A model generated the notes under the pieces. It was given only the letters and a program-made list of their open reading frames with translations, had not been told where the DNA came from and made no database searches. Positions 43,231 through 52,523 of a DNA stretch of 64,000 nucleotides are shown one piece after another (positions within the stretch are counted from its first letter, which is position 1; the number at the start of each line of letters is the position of its first letter). Source of the stretch: JAQUBU01 sp036677685 (GTDB lineage: Bacteria; Bacillota; Syntrophomonadia; Syntrophomonadales; Syntrophomonadaceae); the NCBI GenBank assembly GCA_036677685.1, contig JAVBWA010000005.1, positions 1 through 64,000 of the forward strand, read 5' to 3'. The position numbers and the translations under genes are program-made.

Positions 43231-45885
43231 ATGTCGACCGTCCGGAACCTGCCCAGTGTTTATGAACCGGCCAGTGTGGAAAACAAGTGGTATGAATACT
43301 GGAGAAGCAATAATTATTTTGCCCCCGGTGATGATTATGATAAAAAACCCTTTTCGATTGTAATGCCTCCCCCCAATGTAACTGGTTCTTTGCATTTGGG
43401 ACATGCCATGGATGCCGCTCCCCAGGATATTTTGACGCGCTGGCGGCGTATGCAGGGCTATAATGCGCTTTGGCTGCCCGGTACTGACCATGCCGGCATC
43501 GCTACCCAGGCCAAGGTGGAAGAGAATCTGGCCCAGGAAGGGATAAGTAAAAATGATTTGGGCCGGGAAAAATTTCTGGAGCGTGTTTGGGAATGGAAAA
43601 ATCTTTATGGCAACCGGATTACCAAGCAATTGAGCCTGATTGGTTCGTCCTGTGATTGGAGCCGGGAGCGTTTTACCATGGATGAAGGCTGTTCTCAAGC
43701 AGTACGGGAAGTTTTTGTTAATCTTTATGAGAAAGGCTTGATTTACCAGGGCGATTACATAGTTAACTGGTGTCCGCGCTGCAATACGGCGATTTCGGAT
43801 ATTGAGGTGGAACATGAGGATAGTGAAGGCAAGCTCTGGCATATAAAATATCCTATAGCAGATTCCGAAGATTTTCTGGTAGTTGCTACCACCCGGCCGG
43901 AAACCATGCTGGGGGATACCGGAGTGGCAGTTAATCCCGAGGATGAAAGATATCAGCATCTGGTAGGCAAAAAGGTCTTATTGCCTTTAATGAATCGCTT
44001 AATTCCCATATTCGCTGATAGTTATGTTGACCGGGAATTTGGCACCGGGGCCGTTAAAGTTACTCCTGCCCATGATCCCAACGATTTCGATATGGGTTTG
44101 AGAAACAATCTGGAACAAATTATTATTATGGACAGCCATGCGGTGATGAATCAGAATGCCGGTCCTTACCAGGGCCTGGATCGCAAAGCCTGCCGCCAGC
44201 AGGTGATTAAGGACCTGGAAGCTAAAGGCCTGCTGCTCAAGGTTGAAGCCCATAACCACGCGGTAGGACATTGCCAGCGCTGTGACACGGTTATCGAACC
44301 GTTGGTTTCCAAGCAATGGTTTGTAAAAATGAAGCCCTTGGCCGAGCCTGCCATTCAGAAGGTTCTTAGCGGCGAAATTAAATTTGTGCCCGAGCGTTTT
44401 ACCCGGATATATATAAATTGGATGGAAAACATACGCGACTGGTGCATTTCCCGGCAATTATGGTGGGGGCACCGCATTCCAGTCTGGTACTGCCAGGACT
44501 GCGGTGAGATCATCTGCAGCAAAGAAGATCCTCAAAAGTGCTCAAGCTGCTCGTCCAGCAATCTTAAACAGGATGAAGATGTTTTGGACACCTGGTTCAG
44601 CAGTGCTTTATGGCCTTTTTCGACTTTGGGCTGGCCGCAGCAGACCAAGGATCTGGAGTATTTCTACCCCACCAGTGTTCTGGTTACGGGACGTGATATT
44701 ATATTCTTTTGGGTAGCCCGCATGATTTTCTCAGGGATTGAGCAAACCGGGCAGGTGCCTTTCCGTGAAGTTAACATACATGGATTGGTCCTGGACGGAC
44801 AGGGACGCAAAATGAGCAAGTCCCTGGGTAATGGCATTGACCCGATTGAAGTTATTGAAAAATATGGTGCCGATACATTGCGTTTCTCGTTGGTTACCGG
44901 GGTAACACCAGGTAATGATGTGCGCTTCAACTGGGAAAAGGTTGAGAACACCCGCAACTTTGCCAATAAGATATGGAACGCTTCCCGTTTTGTGCTGATG
45001 AATTTGGAGGGCTATACCGAAGTTCAACTGCTTGAAAACTCCTTGGAACTATCCGACCGTTGGATATTATCGCGTTTACAAGCTAACATTGCCGAGGTTA
45101 CCCGCCTTCTGGAAAGGTATGACTACGGTGAAGCGGCGCGCTCGTTGTATGAATTTATCTGGGATGAATTCTGCGACTGGTATATTGAACTGGCCAAGCG
45201 GAGGCTTTTCAATTCGGAGAACACCCAGGCCAGGCTCTTGGTGCAAAATGTTTTGCGTTTGGTCTTAATGGATATTTTGAAATTGCTGCATCCATTCATG
45301 CCATTTATAACTGAAGAAATCTATCAATATCTGCCCGGTCACAGTGAAACCATCATGCGCGAGGCCTGGCCGGTGCAGAATTCCCAAATGCTTTGGCCCG
45401 CCGCAGTGGAGCAAATGCAGTCAATCATGCAGCTTATCCGGGCTTTACGCAATATCCGTGCCGAGTTTAATGTCAGTCCCGGTGCTCCCATTAAAGCTAT
45501 TATGCTGGTGGCTGATGATTCCAAATCTCAACTTATCAGGGAGAATCAGAACTATATTATGCAAATGGCCAATGTGGCCGAACTGCAAGTTCTAAAAGCA
45601 TTGGACGAAAAACCGCGGCATGCAGTTTCCGCACTTACAACCCTGGCTGAGGTCTATGTGCCCCTGGAGGGAGTCATCGATGTGGAAAAGGAAATCCAAC
45701 GTCTGCTCAAAGAAATGAAGAATGCGGAAAACGATGAGCAAAAAGCCCTGGCAAAGTTAAACAATGAGAACTTCCTGGCCCGTGCACCCCAGGAAGTAAT
45801 TGAAAAAGAAAAGGCGAAAGCTGAGGAAGCAAAAATAAAAAAAGAGGGTATTGGACAACGGCTGCAGGTACTGAAGAGCGAATAA
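43231..45885 (+). CDS. Valyl-tRNA synthetase
   Basis: An 884-residue class I enzyme. HIGH motif is in PPPNVTGSLHLGHAM, KMSKS in GRKMSKSLGNGIDP, the editing domain lies between them with TTRPETMLGDT, and the C-terminal coiled-coil arm is at about residues 815-880. It charges tRNA-Val. The start is ATG 43231 behind AAAGGAGG. Near the end of the gene, A-AAA-AAA at 45837-45843 is in slippery phase for -1 slippage into the folC frame (see findings). Confidence 0.97.
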   Translation: MSTVRNLPSVYEPASVENKWYEYWRSNNYFAPGDDYDKKPFSIVMPPPNVTGSLHLGHAMDAAPQDILTRWRRMQGYNALWLPGTDHAGIATQAKVEENLAQEGISKNDLGREKFLERVWEWKNLYGNRITKQLSLIGSSCDWSRERFTMDEGCSQAVREVFVNLYEKGLIYQGDYIVNWCPRCNTAISDIEVEHEDSEGKLWHIKYPIADSEDFLVVATTRPETMLGDTGVAVNPEDERYQHLVGKKVLLPLMNRLIPIFADSYVDREFGTGAVKVTPAHDPNDFDMGLRNNLEQIIIMDSHAVMNQNAGPYQGLDRKACRQQVIKDLEAKGLLLKVEAHNHAVGHCQRCDTVIEPLVSKQWFVKMKPLAEPAIQKVLSGEIKFVPERFTRIYINWMENIRDWCISRQLWWGHRIPVWYCQDCGEIICSKEDPQKCSSCSSSNLKQDEDVLDTWFSSALWPFSTLGWPQQTKDLEYFYPTSVLVTGRDIIFFWVARMIFSGIEQTGQVPFREVNIHGLVLDGQGRKMSKSLGNGIDPIEVIEKYGADTLRFSLVTGVTPGNDVRFNWEKVENTRNFANKIWNASRFVLMNLEGYTEVQLLENSLELSDRWILSRLQANIAEVTRLLERYDYGEAARSLYEFIWDEFCDWYIELAKRRLFNSENTQARLLVQNVLRLVLMDILKLLHPFMPFITEEIYQYLPGHSETIMREAWPVQNSQMLWPAAVEQMQSIMQLIRALRNIRAEFNVSPGAPIKAIMLVADDSKSQLIRENQNYIMQMANVAELQVLKALDEKPRHAVSALTTLAEVYVPLEGVIDVEKEIQRLLKEMKNAENDEQKALAKLNNENFLARAPQEVIEKEKAKAEEAKIKKEGIGQRLQVLKSE

Positions 45886-45950
45886 GAGAAAAATTAAGCA
45901 AGATTAGCAGTCCTGGTATACAGCCGGGACTTGAGAAAATAGAAAACTTA

Positions 45951-47165
45951 TTGCTTGAGTTAGGTCATCCCGAAAACGATTTACAGTGTGTGCATATAGC
46001 GGGAACCAACGGCAAAGGCTCCAATTCGTTTATGATGGCTGCCTTGCTCCAACAAGCCGGTTACCGGGTGGGGCGCTTTATATCGCCCCATATCCATTTA
46101 TATTGTGAGAGATTTGTGGTAGACGATTGTGAGATATCCCCGGAATTGTTATTAAGCTATTTGGACCTGCTAGAGGATAGAATTAATCGGATGCAAGCCC
46201 GGGGTCTGGCGCAGCCCACCGAGTTTGAAATACTTACCGCACTGGCCCTGCAATTTTTTAAAGATATGCAGGTGGAAATGGCAGTTCTGGAAGTGGGGAT
46301 GGGCGGCCGGTATGATTCCACTAATGTCGTAATACCCAGGGTTTCAATAATTACCGGTATTGCCTATGACCATACCGCATTTTTGGGTTCCACTCTTGAA
46401 GAGATTGCCGCTAACAAGGCCGGGATAATAAAGTATAAAGTACCAGTAATAATTGGGCACATGGATAACGCAGCCCGCCAGGTGATCGAAACCGAAGCCC
46501 GGCGGCAGCAAGCTCCGGTTTATGATAGTTCCCTGGTGCAGATAATTGCCCAAGACCGCTCCGGCATAAATGGACGGCTGCTTGATTTAAAGCTTCCCGG
46601 GCTTATCTTAAAGGATGTATTTTTCCCGTTGCTGGGTGAATACCAGTTAAATAATCTGGCAACAGTATTGACCGCTTTAATAGCTCTGGGAAACGAGATT
46701 TTTCCACTTAATGAGGCTGTGATCAGAAAGGGCCTGGCGAGTATAAAAATACCCGGGAGGATGGAAATAATTCAGCAGCAGCCTTTAGTGGTTTTGGATG
46801 CGGCCCATAATCCTCAAGCCGCGGGGGCTCTGGCTGAGTCTTTGGCCAAGCTTTTTCCCGGCCAAACCAGAGTTATGCTCTGCGGTGTATTGGATGACAA
46901 GGATGCACAAAATATACTTGATTATCTGGTTGCGGATACTAGAATATTTTTGGTCACAAAGCCTGCCGGACCCCGCGCTCAAGAATGGCAAAGGTTAAAA
47001 ATGCTGCTTGAGCAAACAAACCCGGATAAACCAGTTTATTTGGAAGAGAATATAAATAAGGCGGTAGCATTAGGGCTGGAAATGACTGGAGAAGACGAGT
47101 ATTTTCTGATTACCGGATCTTTTTACGTACTGGATCAAGCGCGCCGCTATTTAACCAGAGGTTAA
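45951..47165 (+). CDS. Folylpolyglutamate/dihydrofolate synthase
   Basis: FolC with ATP-binding IAGTNGKGSNSFM, the VLEVGMGGRYDSTNVV segment and LDAAHNPQAAGALAESL, so the Mur-ligase-like core is complete. It adds glutamates to folates in the cytoplasm. The coordinates use a TTG start, giving 404 residues, but this start is doubtful: in the same frame the bases just upstream encode SSPGIQPGLEKIENLL, which matches the conserved N-terminus of FolC, and no ATG, GTG or TTG exists in frame before it. The true start may be non-standard, or reached by frameshift from valS. The stop lies inside a duplicated 19-base sequence. Confidence 0.9.
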   Translation: MLELGHPENDLQCVHIAGTNGKGSNSFMMAALLQQAGYRVGRFISPHIHLYCERFVVDDCEISPELLLSYLDLLEDRINRMQARGLAQPTEFEILTALALQFFKDMQVEMAVLEVGMGGRYDSTNVVIPRVSIITGIAYDHTAFLGSTLEEIAANKAGIIKYKVPVIIGHMDNAARQVIETEARRQQAPVYDSSLVQIIAQDRSGINGRLLDLKLPGLILKDVFFPLLGEYQLNNLATVLTALIALGNEIFPLNEAVIRKGLASIKIPGRMEIIQQQPLVVLDAAHNPQAAGALAESLAKLFPGQTRVMLCGVLDDKDAQNILDYLVADTRIFLVTKPAGPRAQEWQRLKMLLEQTNPDKPVYLEENINKAVALGLEMTGEDEYFLITGSFYVLDQARRYLTRG

Positions 47166-47314
47166 GCCAGAACTTAGTACATCTCAATCACGGGCTTCTT
47201 GAATGCCTTGTTCTTCACTTCATTATTAGTGAGCGGAAGCGAACACGGTGGTGCCCAGAGGGTGCTTGTTTTGCTCGGTCTGAAGCGGTTTGCTAATTTA
47301 ACCAGAGGTTAAGC
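47149..47314. mobile_element. Half copy of the palindromic element inserted at the end of folC, with 19-bp direct repeats
   Basis: ATTTAACCAGAGGTTAAGC occurs at 47149-47167, where it holds the folC stop, and again at 47296-47314. The 128 bases between begin at the central GTAC part of the palindromic element (TCTCAATCACGGGCTTCTTG) and end TTTTGCTCGGTCTG, with about 45 extra bases nested inside. The duplication looks like a target-site or repair duplication. Confidence 0.65.
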
Positions 47315-47319
47315 TATTG

Positions 47320-47364
47320 TTAACAGATTCTTAACACTGAGTTAAAGTTTTTATTTGCTATAAT
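47320..47364 (+). promoter_or_regulatory. Pho-box-like promoter of the phosphate transport genes
   Basis: TTAACA, TTAACA and TTAAAG stand exactly 11 bases apart (47320, 47331, 47342), as in PhoP-controlled promoters of Firmicutes. TATAAT follows at 47359, 11 bases after the last repeat. The next genes are a DUF47 protein and a Pit phosphate transporter. Confidence 0.75.
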
Positions 47365-47404
47365 TAAACTAATAAGATGTTTGGAAATCTGAGGAGGTAT
47401 TATA

Positions 47405-48040
47405 GTGGTTTTCAAATTAAAGCCACGGGAAGATAAGTTTTATATATTTTTTGATGAACTGGCAGATGCCATCTGTGAAGCTGCCAACATATTGCAGGAT
47501 TTCTCCCGCACGGCCACCAAAGCTGAAGCCAAACTGGAGCTGCTGACCGAGATGGAGGAAAAAGGCGATAAGATTTTATCAAGGGTAATGAAGGAAATCA
47601 ACAGTTCCTTTATAGCACCTTTTGATCGTGAAGACATATTGCTTTTGGCTCGTGAGTTAAACAATATACTGGATCATATCCAGGGCTCCATGGAAAAATT
47701 CGTTATGTATAAAGCCGATCCCCCCAAAGAGCCCAAATATGTTGTGAAATTGATTAATGTTATTGCATTGGCTGCTGGGGAAATCAAGGATGCGGTTATA
47801 AAACTTCCCGAGGTTAAAAGCAATCATAATGGGATTGTTATTGCTTGTGACAAAATAAGAGCTTATGAAAACGAGGGCGATTACCTGTATAGAACAGGTA
47901 TTGCCCTTCTTTTTGAAGATCGGGAAAATGTAATCGAAATTATCAAATGGAAAGAGATATATGAACATCTGGAAACAACCCTGGATTATTGCGAAAACGT
48001 CAGCAATATTATCAAAGGAATAACGGTGAAGTATGTTTAG
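47405..48040 (+). CDS. DUF47 (PhoU-like) accessory protein of Pit
   Basis: A 211-residue all-helical protein of the DUF47 family, with FFDELADAICEAANIL and AREDILLLARELNNILDHI-type heptads. DUF47 proteins resemble PhoU and are almost always encoded beside a Pit transporter, whose activity they are thought to control. It starts at GTG behind GAGGAGG and overlaps the transporter gene by 8 bases. Pho-box-like repeats upstream suggest induction by phosphate shortage. Confidence 0.93.
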   Translation: MVFKLKPREDKFYIFFDELADAICEAANILQDFSRTATKAEAKLELLTEMEEKGDKILSRVMKEINSSFIAPFDREDILLLARELNNILDHIQGSMEKFVMYKADPPKEPKYVVKLINVIALAAGEIKDAVIKLPEVKSNHNGIVIACDKIRAYENEGDYLYRTGIALLFEDRENVIEIIKWKEIYEHLETTLDYCENVSNIIKGITVKYV

Positions 48041-49022
48041 CCTCACAGTTATTATTTTTATTGTTTTGCTGGCTCTATCTTTCGATTTTATCAATGGTTT
48101 CCATGATACTGCAAATGCCATTGCCACCTCGGTATCTACCAAAGCCCTTTCCCCACGGGCTGCAATATTGATTGCCGCCAGCTTGAATTTTATTGGAGCT
48201 CTCAGCGGAACTGCTGTTGCTACAACCATTGGCAAGAGTATTGTAGCTCCTGAAAACGTAACATCCCTGGTTTTAATAACCGCCCTCCTTGGAGCCATCT
48301 TCTGGAATTTATTTACCTGGTATTATGGAATTCCCAGCAGTTCTTCCCATGCTTTGATTGGAGGTTTGATTGGAGGGGTTGTTGCCGAATTTGGTGCCAG
48401 CCATGTTATTTGGCAGGGCTTTTTTAAAATTCTTTCCGGTTTGATATTAGCTCCTATTATTGGTTTGTTGGCTGGAAGTATGGTTATGACCCTGTTGTTT
48501 TGGATATTCAGGCAGGCTTCTCCGGCGAAAACTAACAACAGCTTTCGGAAATTGCAGATCTTGTCGGCGGGTATGGCTTCCTTTGCGCATGGTTCTAATG
48601 ATGCACAAAAATCCATGGGTATTATTACTATAATGCTGGTCAGCGGAGGTTTTATCAACACTTTTCATGTTCCCTTTTGGGTGGTGGTATCCTGTGCTAT
48701 GGCCATGGCTGCCGGTACCGCCATTGGTGGCTGGCGGATAATCCGAACCATGGGAGGGAAGATTTTTCGCATCGAGCCGATTAATGGTTTTGCTGCGGAT
48801 TTTACCTCATCCCTGGTTATTTATTGCGCCAGCCTCTTGGGTGCTCCCGTAAGCACTACCCATGTGGTATCCTCTTCGATTATGGGTGTAGGAGCGGCTA
48901 AAAGAATGAGGGGGGTGCGCTGGAACATAGCCCGGCAAATTTTAATCGCCTGGTTCATAACCATTCCTTCAGCAGCCTTTGCAGCTATCCTTATTTACAA
49001 TATGATTAACTTATTTCTATAA
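48033..49022 (+). CDS. Low-affinity inorganic phosphate transporter Pit
   Basis: A 329-residue membrane protein with about ten helices and the two family repeats, DFINGFHDTANAIATSVST and ASFAHGSNDAQKSMG. It brings in phosphate as a metal complex with protons. The C-terminal repeat ends in APVSTTHVVSSSIMG. Coupled to the DUF47 gene by overlap. Its control by a Pho-box-like promoter, if real, is unusual for a transporter generally called constitutive. Confidence 0.95.
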   Translation: MFSLTVIIFIVLLALSFDFINGFHDTANAIATSVSTKALSPRAAILIAASLNFIGALSGTAVATTIGKSIVAPENVTSLVLITALLGAIFWNLFTWYYGIPSSSSHALIGGLIGGVVAEFGASHVIWQGFFKILSGLILAPIIGLLAGSMVMTLLFWIFRQASPAKTNNSFRKLQILSAGMASFAHGSNDAQKSMGIITIMLVSGGFINTFHVPFWVVVSCAMAMAAGTAIGGWRIIRTMGGKIFRIEPINGFAADFTSSLVIYCASLLGAPVSTTHVVSSSIMGVGAAKRMRGVRWNIARQILIAWFITIPSAAFAAILIYNMINLFL

Positions 49023-49109
49023 TATAGTTGTGTAGTAATATATAGTTAGGGAACTCGGCCAAATTCATTTAAGTGTTTCTTTGAACATGTCTTTAAGGGG
49101 GAAGGGTGA

Positions 49110-49739
49110 TTGAAAGTCTATAAAATTCCGGAAGCCACGGTTATGAGGCTGTCAATCTACTCCCGATATCTAAAACAGTTGATGGATGAAGAAAAAGAAA
49201 CCATTTCATCTGGTGAAATAGCTATCGGTGTAGGTGTGAGTTCAGCCCAAGTTAGAAAAGATCTGGCCTATTTTGGGGAATTTGGGACCCGCGGAGTAGG
49301 ATATAAGGTTGAAGAGTTGTATGGATACTTAATGAAGATCCTGGGTCTGGATCGCCGGTGGAATATTATCATAATTGGTGCTGGCAAACTTGGTTCGGCC
49401 TTTGCTTTATACCAGGGTTTTATCGACCGCGGTTTTACCATCAGCGCAATTCTTGATATCGATGAGAAAATAATCGGCACCCAATTGGAAGGTGTCCTGA
49501 TTGAAGACATGGCGGTATTGGAAGAACGGGTTAAGGAGAAAAATATTACTCTTGGGGTAATAACTGTGCCGGCGTTTGCTGCTCAGGAAGTCACTGACAA
49601 GCTGATAGCTTCGGGTGTAAAAGCGATATTGAACTTTTCTCCCCGGGTACTTAAGGTGCCCAACGAAGTTATTTTGCGTAATGTTGATCTTTCGGTTAAC
49701 CTGGAAGTTTTAAGCTTTTATCTGGCTTTTAATCGCTAA
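49110..49739 (+). CDS. Redox-sensing transcriptional repressor Rex
   Basis: A 209-residue protein with an N-terminal winged helix (IPEATVMRLSIYSRYLKQL; SSAQVRKDLAYFGEFGTRGVGY) and a Rossmann NADH-binding domain with IIGAGKLGSAF. It senses the NADH/NAD ratio and represses fermentation and respiratory genes when NADH is low. It starts at TTG behind GGGGGAAGGG. I found no clear Rex operator upstream of it in this window. Fits an anaerobe that must dispose of reducing power. Confidence 0.96.
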   Translation: MKVYKIPEATVMRLSIYSRYLKQLMDEEKETISSGEIAIGVGVSSAQVRKDLAYFGEFGTRGVGYKVEELYGYLMKILGLDRRWNIIIIGAGKLGSAFALYQGFIDRGFTISAILDIDEKIIGTQLEGVLIEDMAVLEERVKEKNITLGVITVPAFAAQEVTDKLIASGVKAILNFSPRVLKVPNEVILRNVDLSVNLEVLSFYLAFNR

Positions 49740-49774
49740 ACTATTTTTAAAAAAATCATACATAAAGAATCATT

Positions 49775-49812
49775 AATCCATACTGTAATACTCCAACAGT
49801 ATGGATTTTCAT
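49775..49812 (+). terminator. Intrinsic terminator after rex
   Basis: AATCCATACTGT and ACAGTATGGATT form a 12-bp perfect stem around AATACTCCA, followed by TTCATATTCT. Confidence 0.8.
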
Positions 49813-49899
49813 ATTCTCAGCTCTTGCCGGAGGATAGCTTGTTTTTGCTAAATACTAATGCTAAACTTTAAAAAACATCTAGGTCTTGGAGGTAAAACT

Positions 49900-50166
49900 G
49901 TGGCAAATCGATCGCACTCTTATCCGAACTGGCAAGTCCTGCTTATTCTATTGGTTCTGGGTGGAATCATTGGCGGTTGGATAGGGGATGCCCTATTGAG
50001 TGTTTGGCCGGGTTTAAAAACCTTGGGCCAGGTTCAGAGTGTTGGACTGCCTTCATTTTCTTTGAATCTGCGGGTATTCACCTTGAATTTTGGCTTCATG
50101 CTCCATGTTAACTTCTTCACCCTTTTGGGTTTTGTTTTGGCTTATATAGTATACCGGCGCTGGTAA
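49900..50166 (+). CDS. DUF4321 membrane protein
   Basis: An 88-residue protein with two membrane helices (about residues 13-33 and 65-84), matching DUF4321, a family found in clostridial genomes just before maf. GTG at 49900 is preferred because TTGGAGGT lies 7 bases upstream; the frame is open further up but without a ribosome site. Function unknown; co-transcribed with maf 15 bases away. Confidence 0.8.
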   Translation: MANRSHSYPNWQVLLILLVLGGIIGGWIGDALLSVWPGLKTLGQVQSVGLPSFSLNLRVFTLNFGFMLHVNFFTLLGFVLAYIVYRRW

Positions 50167-50181
50167 TTAGAGGATATATGC

Positions 50182-50763
50182 GTGAAACGAATTATTTTAG
50201 CATCTCAATCACCAAGACGCAGAATGCTAATGGAAATGCTGGGTCTTGATTTTGTTTCTATAACTGCAGATGCCGATGAATCATTTTATCCGGGGGAACA
50301 AGCACAGCCAGGCGCTGAAAGGATTGCCAGGCAAAAAGCCCTTTCGGTTGCCCGGAATTTAAGCGAAGGTCTGGTGATAGCGGCCGACACCGTAGTATGC
50401 AGTGAAGGCGAAATTATGGGTAAACCCCTGAATGAGGAAGATGCCTTCAGAAAATTGTCCCAACTCAGCGGCAAAGCACATCAGGTGATAACCGCCATAT
50501 GTATTATCGATATAGAGGAACAAATCCTTGAACTTGAAAGTGAACTGACTACCGTGTATTTCAGGGATATATCCCCGGGGGAAATATCCGCTTATATAAA
50601 TAGCGGGGAGTCCATGGATAAAGCCGGGGCTTACGGCATACAGGGTTTGGCTTCGGTTTTTGTAGAAAAAATAGATGGTTGTTATTTTAATGTAGTAGGT
50701 TTGCCATTGAGCAGGTTGTACAAAGCATTGAAAAGGCGTGGTGTTAATTTGTTGGAGGGTTAG
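50182..50763 (+). CDS. Maf family nucleotide pyrophosphatase
   Basis: A 193-residue Maf protein with ILASQSPRRRMLMEML and AADTVVCSEGEIMGKP, plus SGKAHQVITA, all family motifs. It hydrolyses modified or non-canonical nucleoside triphosphates, and in Bacillus affects septum formation. It starts at GTG behind AGAGGA and its stop lies 5 bases before the radC start. maf-radC-mreBCD is the conserved order in many Firmicutes. Confidence 0.94.
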   Translation: MKRIILASQSPRRRMLMEMLGLDFVSITADADESFYPGEQAQPGAERIARQKALSVARNLSEGLVIAADTVVCSEGEIMGKPLNEEDAFRKLSQLSGKAHQVITAICIIDIEEQILELESELTTVYFRDISPGEISAYINSGESMDKAGAYGIQGLASVFVEKIDGCYFNVVGLPLSRLYKALKRRGVNLLEG

Positions 50764-50767
50764 CCTG

Positions 50768-51469
50768 ATGAGTGAATACAGCATTAACATCAAGGATTTA
50801 CCTGAAAATATGCGGCCCCGGGAGAAACTCATGACCAATGGGGAAGGAAGCTTAAATGACGCTGAACTGCTGGCTATAGTACTGGGCAGCGGCTCACCGG
50901 AACTTAATGCTCTTGACTTGGCAGAATACTTGCTAAGTAAACATAACGGCAATCTCCGCTATTTAAGGGAAGCCAGTCTTGAGGAGTTACTAGCTGAGCG
51001 TGGTATAGGACCGGCTAAAGCGGTAGCCATAAAAGCTGCTATTGAGATGGGCAAAAGAATAGCGGGTGATATCCAAATCAGAAGAACTATAAAATCACCC
51101 GAGGACGTTAAAAATACTGTAAAAGAAATGCTTATGGAAGAGATGCGAAATTATGACCGTGAGCACTTCCGGGTAATGTACCTTGACCGCAAAGGTGGGC
51201 TGCTGCTTATGGAAGATGTCTCGATTGGAGGTCTGCATAGCTCCATAGTACATCCCAGAGAAGTATTCAAAACTGCGGTCAAGAAAAGTGCGGCATCGAT
51301 TATTCTGGTACATAACCATCCCAGCGGAGATCCGGCTCCAAGTACTGAGGATATTGAAGTTAGCAAACGCTTGGTTGAAGCAGGCAAAGTTATGGGTATA
51401 GAAGTTTTAGACCATGTAATAATAGGTGAAAGCAAATACTGTAGTTTAAAAGAGCGAGGCTTAATTTAG
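50768..51469 (+). CDS. RadC (JAB/MPN+ domain) protein
   Basis: A 233-residue protein with an N-terminal helix-hairpin-helix-like part (LAERGIGPAKAVAIKAAIEMG) and a C-terminal JAMM metal motif, VHNHPSGDPAPSTEDIE. The start ATG 50768 follows GGAGGG; the frame is open upstream but overlaps maf. Despite its name, a direct role in DNA repair is not established. Encoded between maf and mreB. Confidence 0.94.
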   Translation: MSEYSINIKDLPENMRPREKLMTNGEGSLNDAELLAIVLGSGSPELNALDLAEYLLSKHNGNLRYLREASLEELLAERGIGPAKAVAIKAAIEMGKRIAGDIQIRRTIKSPEDVKNTVKEMLMEEMRNYDREHFRVMYLDRKGGLLLMEDVSIGGLHSSIVHPREVFKTAVKKSAASIILVHNHPSGDPAPSTEDIEVSKRLVEAGKVMGIEVLDHVIIGESKYCSLKERGLI

Positions 51470-51486
51470 ATAGGAGGAACAATACT

Positions 51487-52509
51487 GTGGTTTTTGGAAA
51501 GGATATGGGAATAGATTTGGGAACTGCCAACACCCTGGTACACTTAAAGGGGAAAGGCGTTATTTTACGGGAACCAAGCGTAGTTGCAATCCAGAATGAC
51601 ACTGGCCGGGTGCTTGCAGTAGGGGAGGAAGCCAAGCAAATGATTGGTCGAACTCCCGGAAACATTGTGGCCATAAGACCGATGAAGGACGGGGTTATTG
51701 CTGATTTTGATATTACCCAGGCTATGCTTAAATACTTTATCAATAAAGCCCTGGAACAAAAAATGCCCTTTATTCGTCCCCGGGTTATTATCAGTGTTCC
51801 AACCGGATGTACAACTGTGGAAGAAAGAGCCGTAAGGGAAGCAGCTTTGGCCGGTGGTGCCAAAGAGGCCTACTTAATCGAAGAACCGATGGCAGCCGCG
51901 ATTGGTGCCGGCTTGCCGGTGCATGAACCTACCGGCAATTTAATTGTCGATATAGGTGGTGGAACCACTGAAGTAGCGGTAATATCACTTGGTGGAATAG
52001 TTACTGCCCGCTCCATAAGAGTGGCGGGAGACAAAATGGATGAGGCGATCATTCAAAATTTGAGAAAGAATTATAATCTGCTAATCGGAGAACGTACGGC
52101 TGAGGACATAAAAATGTCCATAGGCTCCGCCATGTGGGAAGGCGAAGAGGAATATTACGAAGTCCGGGGCCGCGATCTGGTCAGCGGGCTGCCCAAGACC
52201 ATCAGGGTTTCTTCTCTGGAGATATTGCAGGCATTGAAAGAAACGGTTGAACAGATAATTGACGGCATAAAAGTATGTTTGGAAAAAACTCCTCCCGAAC
52301 TGGCTTCGGATATTATGGACCGGGGAATTATAATGGCGGGAGGCGGAGCCCTGCTTAAAGGACTGGATAAATTGATCAGCAAAGAGACGGATATGCCGGT
52401 GTATGTTTGTGATGAACCCCTCTTGGCGGTGGCCCGGGGGACAGGAAAAGTATTGGAAAATATCGAAATCCTCAAAAAGGTTTTGATCTCACCCAAAAAA
52501 TCCTTTTAA
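51487..52509 (+). CDS. Cell shape protein MreB
   Basis: A 340-residue actin-like protein with phosphate loops GIDLGTANTLVHLKG and IVDIGGGTTEVAVISLGG and the adenosine motif MAGGGALLKGLDKLI. It forms membrane-bound filaments that guide wall synthesis in rod-shaped cells. It starts at GTG behind AGGAGG. First gene of mreBCD-mrdA. Confidence 0.97.
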   Translation: MVFGKDMGIDLGTANTLVHLKGKGVILREPSVVAIQNDTGRVLAVGEEAKQMIGRTPGNIVAIRPMKDGVIADFDITQAMLKYFINKALEQKMPFIRPRVIISVPTGCTTVEERAVREAALAGGAKEAYLIEEPMAAAIGAGLPVHEPTGNLIVDIGGGTTEVAVISLGGIVTARSIRVAGDKMDEAIIQNLRKNYNLLIGERTAEDIKMSIGSAMWEGEEEYYEVRGRDLVSGLPKTIRVSSLEILQALKETVEQIIDGIKVCLEKTPPELASDIMDRGIIMAGGGALLKGLDKLISKETDMPVYVCDEPLLAVARGTGKVLENIEILKKVLISPKKSF

Positions 52510-52523
52510 ATAGGTGAATAATT

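Noticed and set aside
43192..43959. 255-codon open frame on the - strand
   Set aside because: It is the antisense shadow of valS, with no ribosome site or domain.
49023..49109. Rex operator before rex
   Set aside because: TTGTGTAGTAATATATAGTTA is only loosely similar and not palindromic.
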